64,000 bases of DNA from Saururus chinensis (lineage: Eukaryota; Streptophyta; Magnoliopsida; Piperales; Saururaceae): assembly GCA_035235625.1 (NCBI GenBank), contig CP141141.1, positions 47,019,719 through 47,083,718 of the forward strand, read 5' to 3'. The notes beneath the pieces were generated by a model. It saw nothing but the letters and a program-made list of their open reading frames with translations, did not search any database and had not been told where the DNA came from. Shown here in pieces: positions 49,019 through 59,587 of this stretch; position 1 is the first letter of the stretch, and the number at the start of each line of letters is the position of its first letter. Both the position numbers and the translations under genes were made by a program.

Positions 49019-50200
49019 ACCCCAACCGTTTCATTAGTGAAAATAGGAGCTAAGTTTGCAGTCTCAATAATGAAGCGAACCATGTAATGTAAAGTCGTAG
49101 GGGAGGGAGGGGACTGTCCGGGGAGTGGCGCCCCAGGCTGAATGAGTAGTCTCGCTGAGCCAACGTACAAAATGCCCACAGTGGGGACCTAAGAGTCGTA
49201 AACGGGCCTGGTCAGAGTCGCGTCTAATCGGATATTATGTCAAATCCAATCTGCTACAGCAAACACACTAGTGCTGCTGATTTGATTCTTAATCGAGTGC
49301 GAGCGCGAGTGCAGCAAGCAGGGCATAGATTTTTGGGTTCACAGAGAGACTAGACAGGCCCCAAAGATTCCACTGTGGAGAATTTGGTGGGTCGACAAGT
49401 CTCATATTACTTCCCTCGTAATTTCCACGAAATTTTGATCCTGACCTCATTTAATTCGGGCCGGCCATCATAAGCGTGTTGAACCTTTTTTCTTTATTAT
49501 TTGTTGTGTCTCTGAGTTAGGCATCGTCCCACGGTCGGAGCGATACACTGCCAAGTGGGGTCGAGGGTGCGCCTTTTTTCGAACCCAAAAACATGGCGAT
49601 TGGCGATTGGCGACTGCCGGTGGCTGTTGGTAAGTAACCGGTGTTGTGGCTGGTAGTTGGATATTTGTGATGGGCTTTTAGTCATCGGCACTTGAGGCCC
49701 GCACACCTTGGGGCCCACGAACCAACATAATCGTTCTGCCCTTCTAGAAAAGTGAGGAACCCAAAGTCCCGGAATCGGTCCTCCCCTCATTCTTCCAATC
49801 CTCGTAACTCGGTCTCGTCCAAAGTAATCAACTCAAAATTCAATTAAAGCCCAAATCCAATTTAATTATGAGTTCAAATTACAATACGTAAGGACCATAT
49901 CACCCTTATTGAACCCAACTAATCGTCCAATCACCGTGCCCGGAAGCGTTGCAGGTGCCACTACACTACAGACGCGCATCCCAAATGACGACGAACAAGA
50001 AAGGGTAAATGTGTCAATAAAGCCGAACAGAAAAATTGAAAAAGAAGCTGAGCTGGGCTTGATGGGGAGAGAGACCTTTCAACCTTTCCCAAAACATCTC
50101 GCTCAGCCAGCCGGCCCACAAAGCCAGCCCAATTCGTTAATTAGATACTATTAGCGTCTAATTATTATGGTTTTTAAGATTAGATTGGATCAATTTAATA
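49019..50200. other. PIP5K upstream region
   Basis: No gene seen. It includes short direct repeats (GGCGATTGGCGATTGGCGA at ~49593). The proximal promoter of PIP5K should lie in the last few hundred bases, but no clear TATA box was found. Confidence 0.45.
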
Positions 50201-50250
50201 TTAAAAAATAAATAAAAGGAGGTCGGACCACAGCAGCAAAATACAGACAA

Positions 50251-50269
50251 AGAAGAGAGAGAGAGAGAA
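50251..50269. repeat. (GA)n tract in the PIP5K leader
   Basis: A run of GA units ~180 bp before the PIP5K start codon, followed by CT-rich sequence. GA/CT tracts are frequent near plant transcription starts and in 5'UTRs. Confidence 0.8.
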
Positions 50270-50399
50270 AGCTGAAGCAGCGCTTCTCTCTCCTTCAAGT
50301 GTCCGCAGTGAGAGTCCGTCAGCTTTTTTCTTCCGAGCTCGCTTTCGTTCTTCTCCAAATCTGAGTTTCTCTTCACGGGCTCGTCTCCGGTGCCGGCAA

Positions 50400-50435
50400 A
50401 TGCTGGGCCCGCCCCCGGACTCCCTCCGAGTCTGA
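50400..50435 (+). other. uORF in the PIP5K 5'UTR
   Basis: ATG at 50400 opens 11 codons ([11 protein letters not shown]) and stops with TGA at 50433-50435, only 8 nt before the PIP5K ATG at 50444 and in another frame. Its context (GGCAAATGC) has an A at -3. If in the mRNA, it would be expected to lower or tune initiation at the main start. Confidence 0.6.
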
Positions 50436-50443
50436 TCCAAGAA

Positions 50444-53400
50444 ATGCCGGAGTCTTTTCTGGCCCATTATCCCTCCGCCCCCGTCACACACAACGGCGGA
50501 GACGGGACGTCCAACAAAAGGAAGGAAGACGACGGACTGCCGCTTCTGTCTACGGTCCGCACCAGAACCCAGTCGGCCCATACCCGACGCGTCACTCCCA
50601 CCCCTATTACCATCCCGGCCACAGCCACCGGGGGGATAGTGGTGGAGAAGGTCCTCCCGAATGGGGACCTCTACACCGGGTCGTTCGCGGGGAATGTTCC
50701 GCACGGCACGGGGAAGTACCTGTGGAAGGACGGGTGCATGTACGAAGGGGAGTGGCGCAAGGGCAAGGCGTCCGGGCGGGGTAAGTTCTCCTGGCCCTCC
50801 GGAGCCACCTACGAGGGCGAGTTCCGGTCGGGTCGCATGGACGGCAACGGCACCTTCACCGGACCTGACGGCGACACCTACGTCGGCTCCTGGGTTGCCG
50901 ACCGCAAGCACGGCATCGGCCGCAAGTCCTACGCCAACGGCGACTTCTACGACGGCGCCTGGCGGCGCAACCTTCCGGACGGCCACGGCCGCTACGTCTG
51001 GAAGAACGGGAACCAGTACGTGGGGGACTGGAAGAACGGAGTGATTTCCGGGCGGGGGATCTTGATCTGGGCTGACGGCAACCGTTACGACGGGCAGTGG
51101 GAGAACGGAGTCCCCAAGGGAGACGGGTTTCTGAATCTGAACCTGGATTTGGGGTATCTGGCGTCGAGGAAGAGGTCGTCGGTCGACGGTAGAGGGAGCC
51201 TCGGCGGGGAGAGGAGTTTGAATTTTCCCCGGATTTGCATTTGGGAGTCGGATGGGGAAGCGGGGGACATCACCTGTGATATCGTCGATAATGTGGAGGC
51301 TTCCATGTTTTATCGGGACGGGACCTCGCCTCCCAATAAGGCAGAACTTGGCCCCGGGAGGGGCCGGAACCCTTGCTGTTTTGCACCTGCGATGACGGCG
51401 GAGGCAGCTGAGGTGAAGAAGCCAGGGCAAACAATCTCCAAAGGGCACAAAAACTACGAGCTGATGCTTAATTTGCAACTGGGTATCAGGTATAGTTGTA
51501 TTAATTTCGGATTTACTTGATGGCTTTGTTCAATGATGGGTTAATCAGAAGAGAATTTTTGTGTAAATTTTTTTTTTTGTTGAGAATGTGGTCTGTGTTT
51601 CGTGTAGTTATTCAGTGGGGAAGATGTCGTTTGAGATGCGTGGACTCAGGCCAGGGGATTTCGATCCCAGAGAGAAGTTTTGGACTAGGTTTCCGCCGGA
51701 GGGATCCAAGATTACTCCACCACATCAGTCGGGGGATTTTAGATGGAAGGACTACTGCCCAATGGTTTTCAGGTATTTAATAATTGTTTGTTTCGATTTC
51801 TTTGAATGTTAGGAGTAGAGGAATGTTCTATATCACCATGTTGGTGTTAACGGTTTTTTGCTCTTTGTTTTGGTTGGTGCTTAATTTTAGGCATCTAAGG
51901 AAGTTGTTTGGGATTGATCCTGCGGATTATATGGTTGCCATTTGCGGGAATGATGCTTTGAGGGAACTTTCTTCGCCTGGAAAGAGTGGGAGCATTTTCT
52001 ATCTGACCCAGGATGATAGGTTCATGATTAAGACCGTTAAAAAGTCTGAAGTCAAGGTATGCATCTACGTATCCAACGTAGCTGACGGACTCTCTAATGC
52101 AATGCAATTTGTCATGTTCTTGTTTGGAAAATTTTGTGACGTTGGTGGGCATATATTAGAATTGTGTTCAAACAATTAAAGTAACTGCATCATTGTATAA
52201 TGGTGAGTACTCTCGACAGGTGCTCCTAAGGATGCTTCCAAGTTACTACCAGCATGTTTATCAATATGAGAATTCCCTGGTTACAAAATTCTTTGGTGTC
52301 CATTGTGTTAAACCTCTTGGCGGTCAGAAGGTACCATTAGTTCTACGTGGATTAATTTATTGGACATGTGTTCATTTATTTCCGATGCTCAATTTGACTG
52401 CTGCATGCTACTGTTGCGCCTTTGAATGCATTTTTTTCAAATAATGGTCGCAGTTGACAACACAAATCTGCATGAAGGATATTCATGCTGTACATTCAAA
52501 ATTGACGATTCTTTTTCCTGACATTTTGTTGTATAACTAGGTTCGATTTGTTGTAATGGGCAATCTGTTTTGCTCGGAGTATCGAATCCATAAGAGATTT
52601 GATCTTAAAGGATCTTCTTATGGTCGGATCACTGATAAAGCTGAGGGAGAGATTGATGAGACTACCACTCTCAAGGACCTTGATCTCAACTATGTGTTTC
52701 GTTTGCAGAAAACTTGGTACAAAGAACTTTTAAGGTAATTTGAATCTAAAATTTTTGCACTACTAATATGCGAAACTACCTTTCTACTTAAAATTGCATC
52801 TTATGGCTCTTGGTTGGGATTTCTTTAGACAAATCGATCGAGATTGCGAATTTCTGGAGGCTGAGAGGATAATGGATTATAGCCTATTGGTGGGCTTACA
52901 TTTTCGTGATGATGATTCAACTGATATGGATTCCCCTCAATTTGTTTTTACAACTGGTATCTTCATTTCTCTTCTGTATGTTATCTGGTGTAACTTATTT
53001 ATTTCACTGTTTTATTTAAGAAAATCTCCTGTTAACTGGTAGGAAAAAGAGAAACTCATAATTATCCTGGCTGCCACCTACCGGAGGAATGTGACATGGA
53101 TTGGATATTATCTGGCGGGTATAATTCTCTTTCTTTTGTTTTCTGTCATTGTATTTTAAATACTCCTTTTTGTCTGGCCTAAACTAGAAGCTGTTGAAAA
53201 TTACCTGTTCCTGAAACAAAAATACTTATCGATACAAGGGAGGCACACGTTTGTTTAGGAACATAATTTGATGCCAAATCACTTGGTGTTTGTTTAGTTA
53301 CATGTTTTTTCTTTGGTATGCCGCATTGAGTTTGTGGATATTTAGAGTCTTTGCTGGATGCATTATTGTCCCTGATGTTCTCTTCTTCTAGAGGACAAAC

Positions 53401-54210
53401 GTAGACCATGTTTTTTGAGAGTTGGAATGGCCCAAATTCTCAGTGTCGCATTTTTTTTCTATCTATTTTATACACCAGAAATTTTGTTCGTTTTTAGATC
53501 GAACTTATATAACACATTTTTTAAGTGGAGAGAGAGAAGCCTCGTGTTACATAAATAATCATTGTTTGGATATTTTTTTTGTCCCTTTGTTGTAATAAAT
53601 TTGTGTCTGCTTTTTTTTTATTATTGAATTTGTTTCTCTACCCAAGTAGTGAGTGTCAAATGCTCAAGAAGCTGATTCAACCGTGTAACTGCACACTTGC
53701 TTGGTTTTCTTCATCTGGTTGGTTGACAATGGTATCTTTTTGGTGAATAAAAAAATATCCTAGGATAAGGCTGTTTTTACTCTTTTTTTATTAATAAGTT
53801 TGTCGCGGTTCACTTAAACTGGGTTTTTTATTTAAGGTAACCGAGTAGGGCAGTCAATGTTTACATAATTCTGCATAAACGTGTTTGTGAACAGGAAGCC
53901 CTTGATACGACTTGGTGCAAACATGCCGGCCCGCGCTGAGGAAGTGGGGAGAAGAAGTTATTCTGATAACCATCTCCACTACCAATCCAGTGGAGGGGAT
54001 TCAACTCCAACTGGTAGTGGCGGAACATATGAAGTGATTCTTTATTTTGGGATAATTGACATCCTCCAAGACTACGACATCAGTAAGAAACTAGAGCATG
54101 CCTATAAGTCCTTGCAGGTAGACCCCTCCTCTATATCCGCGGTGGACCCTAAGCTATACTCCAAGAGGTTTCGGGATTTTATACGGAAGATTTTTAGCGA
54201 GGATAAGTAA
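50444..54210 (+). CDS. PIP5K: Phosphatidylinositol 4-phosphate 5-kinase with MORN repeats
   Basis: The enzyme makes PI(4,5)P2 from PI4P at the plasma membrane, controlling endocytosis, actin and polar growth. Eight exons join in frame: 50444-51489, 51608-51772, 51891-52056, 52220-52330, 52541-52734, 52829-52956, 53043-53118, 53895-54210 (2202 nt, 733 residues, normal for plant type B PIP5K). Residues ~69-228 hold seven MORN units ([63 protein letters not shown]). The kinase domain runs from ~335 to the end: MIKTVKK with Lys451, DLKGSSYGR (~517), [11 protein letters not shown] (~575), and IIDILQDYD (~682) followed by the activation loop [14 protein letters not shown] 50444 is used; a frame extension to 50390 has only GTG. 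The small exon 53043-53118 is needed to keep frame into [17 protein letters not shown]. Confidence 0.95.
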
Positions 54211-55244
54211 TTTGTAAGTGGAAAAAAGGTCCCTTTATAAAACAGGGGTCTTCACTCCACTAAAAGGAAAATATATGGGGGCAAGGCCCCCACCCCCCAT
54301 CGCATTTTGAAATCTGCTGCTGCTGCCAGTTGCTGCAATGCTGATCCACCGTTTTGCGTAAGTGGTGGGAGAAGGGAAGGGCGGACTGCAGGTTGAGTAT
54401 TGAAGGAAATTTGAGAATTTGTTGAATTCATTGTGGCTGTTTCGGCTGAATTTTGAGGCTTAGCCGATGCGAGGCGAATCTGTATAGGGAGGGGTGAACC
54501 GGGTGTAAGGGTTGTTGAAAGGGTGAATTGGGTTCCATTTGTCTTTCTTTTTGATGTTAGCTTCAGGTTGTGGATTATTGTAACCGAAAGAAGAGACACG
54601 GAGAATAGTTGACATATAGGATTAGGAGTTTTGGGTTGGGGTTAGGTTTTTAAATGTCAAGTGGAAATAAGGAGAATGTACAGTCAGCAAGAAATGAAAG
54701 TAAGAAAAAAAACATAATTTGAAATGTCGTTTGTGAGTTTGTCCAATGGTTGCTCTGATGTATGTGCTTTTGCAGTGGCTGAAAATAAAACTGCGAAACC
54801 TCCTCGTAGAGAAAGAGAGGAAGAGACAGAGGCCATGAAAAGAAGCGAAAGACAAGGGGTGTGGGGTGCTTGTAAACTGTGAAATGGATGGATATGGAGA
54901 TTGGATACTGGATAGGTCGTTTATCCATCCTTTTGATCGGCCAGGCCATTCTGGCCTTTGCTTTGTGTCTATGGAGTTTCACCTACACAAGCTAGAGTTT
55001 GCCTGCTACTTTGACCGAGGGCTCCCACGTAAATTTTCGGTTGGATTAGGGGTATGCAAGTAAGTTGAGAAAAAAACATCAAAGCCACAGTCCTGTGTCT
55101 TTATCGGTTGCCGAGCTCGCTTTGTCGTATGGAGGTCAAAGTCTCACCCACTCTTTCTCTCAGCCAGCACCAACGAGAGCCTTTGAGTGTCCGTACGAGT
55201 GGAACGTACACTTGATCTCTTTGTTTATCCTCGCCAACGTTGTT

Positions 55245-55345
55245 AAATATATTATATTAACAGTTATATTTAGTTTTTCAAAAAGGATTAATTTTAATTT
55301 ATTTTAAAAAATAAAATATAAGTATTTGTGTTTGACAGAAGAGTA
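55245..55345. mobile_element. Decayed Stowaway-like MITE
   Basis: 'atattatattaacagttatatttagtttttca' and 'aaaataaaatataagtatttgtgtttgacag' form an AT-rich imperfect inverted repeat like the element at 56404. Confidence 0.4.
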
Positions 55346-56403
55346 TATAGTCTGAAAGATCCTTCTGTCCTAATTAGAAAACTAAAAAGGTTTCTTTTTA
55401 TTATTTAGTTTTGGCTTTCTAATTGTTATGCACTCTTAAAGTGGGGCCTATGGAATATTTATTTATCTGTAAGTACCACAAAACTCCCTTCGTTGCCCAG
55501 CCAAGTTGTCCTCACGGGAGTTCGGTCTTCCAAACTGAGTTTTGTGGCGTCGATACGTCTCGTCTCCCTCCGACTTCGTACCAATGTTGTTACCGATTCA
55601 GTGTTGCCAGCTTGAATAGAAGGGCAAGGTGTGGCGCAGCAGCTTGCAGTTCAGGTGTTGTACGCGAACAAGTAAAAGACGATCCATTAAAGATTTTGTA
55701 CCCATCTGCCTTTGCAAGCTGTACGACTTCGTTCATGGCTCTCTGTATTTGCAACGGAGTCGGAAAGGATGAACTCATAATGAATGCTCAAATTTTCATT
55801 TTCATGTTTTACCAGCATGCAGAGCGGCGATATAATCCCCCATATGGCCGTCCGTCCTCCAATCGGGAGAAAGAGATCAGCTTTCCTGCTCTGAATTTTG
55901 CTGTTTTGGGTAAAAGGGTGGCGGTGCAAGAAAAAGGGCCCGTCAGGAGCCTCTCTCGCTTGATAATGAGAAGCCTGGCCGTCCTAAAGAAGGCTATTAT
56001 CTCTATGCCCCCTCCCTTGTCATCATGTCGCCGGCCTTGCCCTCAGAGCAGACAGCTATCTCAGGCCAGTGAGACCACTCGGATAGGATTCAGTAGATTT
56101 AGGTGCAGTGGCAAACTGGCGAGAGAGAGAGAGAGAGAGGGCAGTGGGCTAGTTGGCCTAAACAAGGCAATCCCATTAAAGGCAACTTTGTATCCGGTGT
56201 GGTTGCTGTTAGTGTTATTGCTTTGGTTTTGAAGATTATTACTACTTTGAAACATGAATGCAGTAAGCCCGGCCTTGGCCGCCAGGTTTCTCTTTGTGGC
56301 TTTTCATGTGTTTTTTACGTTTTCAAATGTTGATTTTTTAAGATTTCTGCATTTCTCATTGCAATGACTAGGGTGGTGTGTTTCAACTTTCAAGGTCCGA
56401 CCT

Positions 56404-56502
56404 GTATACTCTCTCCGTATTGTTATATTTAGCTTTTCAAAATAAATTAAATTTATTTTAAAAAAGTAAATATAATTATTTTAAAAAAGTAAATATACTT
56501 GC
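56404..56502. mobile_element. Stowaway-like MITE
   Basis: TATACTCTCTCCGTATTGTTATATTTAGCTTTT at the left mirrors AAAAAAGTAAATATAC at the right. A 'ttttaaaaaagtaaatata' word is tandemly duplicated at its 3' end. Confidence 0.6.
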
Positions 56503-59270
56503 AGCCACTGTTTCATACCATTTCGGTTAGTTCCATCTGCCATCAGGTCTCCCACCCCAGTAGACTGGTTCACATTGATGCCAGCTAAGGCTTCTTCCTC
56601 ATGAACCTTCTTTGTGGGTGCGAAGGCGAGAAAACGGAAATTTGAATGATCTGGCACATGGGATTACTCCGATTTTGCTAACATGATAGTAACACATGTT
56701 GTAGTTTGCAGCATATTCAAAATGAATGAGGAGTCTGTTCCCTCTGTTTTGCCAGCCCACCCCGCTACACAGTCGCTAATTATCCACCGTCTCTTTATTC
56801 ACAGACCATGTAAAAAGGAGTGGCAGGCTCTTCATCCATTCAATCCCCGAAATCCTTCTACAGCCTATCATGGCGTGCCGTTGATCAAATTGCCCTTGTA
56901 ATGGATGGTGAGGGACGAAGGTACAAGAGAACGTCTCTTTTGACAAGAAAATTACATCTATAACACCCAATTCCACGCAATAAGGTGGCATGGTCCGCAT
57001 GGAGGCCTACACATCGGGGACAAAGGAAATGGGCTGTTCACTCCCCACACTACAAGATGTAGCAATACTTTCTCCCATCTCCACTGAGAATTAAAGGCTT
57101 GTACCTGTTTTTTTATATTGCTCTTAATTGCACAAAAGGGGAAGTAGTTGACATTCTTGCTTGATGCCTATCAACCACACCTACTCTCTCTTTTGACAAA
57201 ATTTATGTGATAACTTTGTTACTTACCCGTGACGCCGAGCCTGAAGGAAAAATACTCTTTATGTATTCGACGCAGAGAATAGTCCTAATGTTCATGGTCT
57301 CTCTTATTATTCTCTCATTCTCTCTTCATATTACCTTTTTTTTCACGAATAAGTAGTGTAAAATTAAAATGGACTGGCATCTAGCAAATGACACTGACAG
57401 ACTCACAAGTGCTTTTAAGCGATTATTTGGTAGTAGTATGATGCAGGCAGTAGGTTTGACCTGTTTGTAAACAATCAGTATGATAGTTATATGTTGCAAT
57501 TTGACCCACAAGCGCTTTTGACGGTAAGTTATTGCTTCTCTGAAAGATTTGAGCAGCAAGCTGAGAGGGCATGCGATAACTTTTTCCCTTCTTCGGAGCG
57601 TTGTAGGTATGAACTGTGAGATCAATTGCCATAACAGTTTTGCATGTACATGCATCCTGCTCTCATTATTGTGGTGAATTTGCCAGTCAAAAAAGCATAA
57701 AAGTGGGTGTTTGATGTTTCAGTGAAAGCTGAATAAAGAGGCACCCATATCGGAAATGGACCCCAAACAGCATTTAAAATCTTAAACTGGGACATGGCAA
57801 AATCATCTGTGGCTTTTATACGTGCTTTTTGGATGAGAAGGGCGAACCTTGTTTGTTAATGGACAGTTTATGGTCGTCTTTACCAGAGTTCACTTCTGTA
57901 TTGGTTTCTCTCTTCTGGTTGACTCTTTTTTCTTGAATGTAATACACTTGAGAATACTATTTATACAGGATTTTGTGTGTAGACTACTTCAGCAAGTCAT
58001 AACTTAATGTTGATCTCACTATGAGTGTTAAAGTACGTCTTTTACGTACAGTCGGAAGAGGACAGTATATGTGAACAGCAGAGGTTCTTAGGGCATTTGA
58101 CGAAATCCATGTTGGCCGTGACTTGAAAATTGCCTGGCAAAGTAAAGATGGATGCACAAATTTCATCACATAATGGATGAGAATAACTATTTCCAAAGCT
58201 CAGGAAAGAGGTGGAGTAAAGGAACACGAGGACGAGAATGGAAAGAGGCTTGAAGATGCATCCGTGAGGAAAATGACCCAAAAACAGAATGAAATAAAGG
58301 AAACGGAGAGAAGGATGTGCAGGGTATATTGAATATTGGAAGTATACAGCAGTAGTGTGTTTGAAGATGAAAATGATGGGTAATGCTGCTGTTTGTCGCA
58401 TTGTCTTACACGGGTGCTGAGGGAGCTTGACTGCTTGAGTTCTCTCTCTCTCTGCTTGTAGTAATAGAAGAAATGGCGAATGGCATGTCAACATCCTGCT
58501 CAGATTCATCCTCCCTCCCCTTACATCTGCAACCACTAGGCCTAGCAAGCCACAACTCATTGCTACATGGGTTTAAACTGTTCATAAAGAGGGAGAAGCT
58601 TCTTTTAAGTCTAGACGATTTGTGTTGGCTAACCATGAGATAAAATATGAAGGGTCTCTGTCCTACAGTGTAAAAGTATGATAGCAGTTAAAGCAGAAGC
58701 CTGACTGTACATCCTTGTATCTCGCGCTACACCAGTTTCGGGTCTACGCCACTTGAAGCCCGTAACCCTTGAGAAACAACGCCACAGTAATTTTGACTCC
58801 TTACTCTTCAGTGCGTACAAAGGCCTCTCTCTTCGACTGTCAGGGAGCGTAATTACATTGGTCACTATGACGCTGCTGTTTTGGATGAGGATATCCTATA
58901 GCAACTTCCAACTCATTTCATTTGTGGCAAACATGAGCCATAACTAATTCACTCAGTTATGACCCTGCCGCTGTAAGCATGCGATTTTCCTTGGTATTCT
59001 TAGACGCAAGTTTCCTAGTTTGATTTTCACAGTGTTTATTTTCAGTTCTTAGATTATAATTGGGTTGTATTAGGAATGCTTAGATCTATAAGAAGGGCTA
59101 CCACCCATGTGGATTGTAAGTTGGATTCTTGTGGGATAGAATTTTAGTTTTAGTTTCCTAGTCTCTCTTCTCTCAGTTCGTCAGACTTCTCGCCTTCCTC
59201 TCTCAAGTTCTCCTCTTTCACTCTACAGTCTATATTTCCCAATTACTTGTATGTATGGGAGATACAACAT

Positions 59271-59426
59271 ATTCACTTGCATGCCTCGAGGATAGGTTTC
59301 ATCTGTTTAGAAGTGTGTTCTGCACACTTGACAACGCATTTATTACATATTCACTTGCATGCCTTGAGGATAGGTTTCATCTGTTTAGGAGTGTGTTCTG
59401 CACACTTGACAACGCATTTAATACAT
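59271..59426. repeat. Tandem duplication, 78-bp unit
   Basis: Two nearly identical 78-bp copies (59271-59348 and 59349-59426), both starting ATTCACTTGCATGCCT and ending ACAACGCATTTA-T; they differ at only a few bases. The unit length is a multiple of three, so both strands keep long open frames, but no protein family is recognised. Confidence 0.93.
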
Positions 59427-59587
59427 ATAACTGCTGGTGTATGTGCGGTGGGGTTCGGTTAACACTTTAGATAGTTAGATCTTCATTTAAAATTTTACAT
59501 TCCTACCCCACGTTCAAAATTCATGATCAGCAGTTAAATTCGACCAATTGACAAGAGCATTGCATATGCACAGCATTGATTGTTATA

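Larger units (their letters stand above)
54211..59266. other. PIP5K 3' region and intergenic, no firm gene
   Basis: The PIP5K 3'UTR probably ends within a few hundred bases. The rest holds open frames without family resemblance, notably 55423-56232 plus (269 codons) and 58042-58560 minus (172 codons). MITEs at 55245 and 56404 are listed separately, and a (GA)n tract lies at 56121-56139. Confidence 0.45.

Noticed and set aside
50390-50443. Upstream extension of PIP5K to 50390
   Set aside because: The extension begins with GTG, not ATG; the first in-frame ATG is 50444, and a short out-of-frame uORF occupies the interval.
50201-51478. 425-codon minus-strand frame across PIP5K exon 1
   Set aside because: It is the exact antisense of the GC-rich MORN-coding exon, where stop codons are rare on the opposite strand; no family resemblance.
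26486-54210. TOL and PIP5K as a functional gene cluster for endocytosis
   Set aside because: They are ~17 kb apart with a FAF-like gene and transposon debris between, and plant genes of related function are seldom clustered; coincidence is simpler.
58042-58560. 172-codon minus frame
   Set aside because: Hydrophobic and low-complexity with no family match; a second minus frame overlaps its start, so neither is supported.
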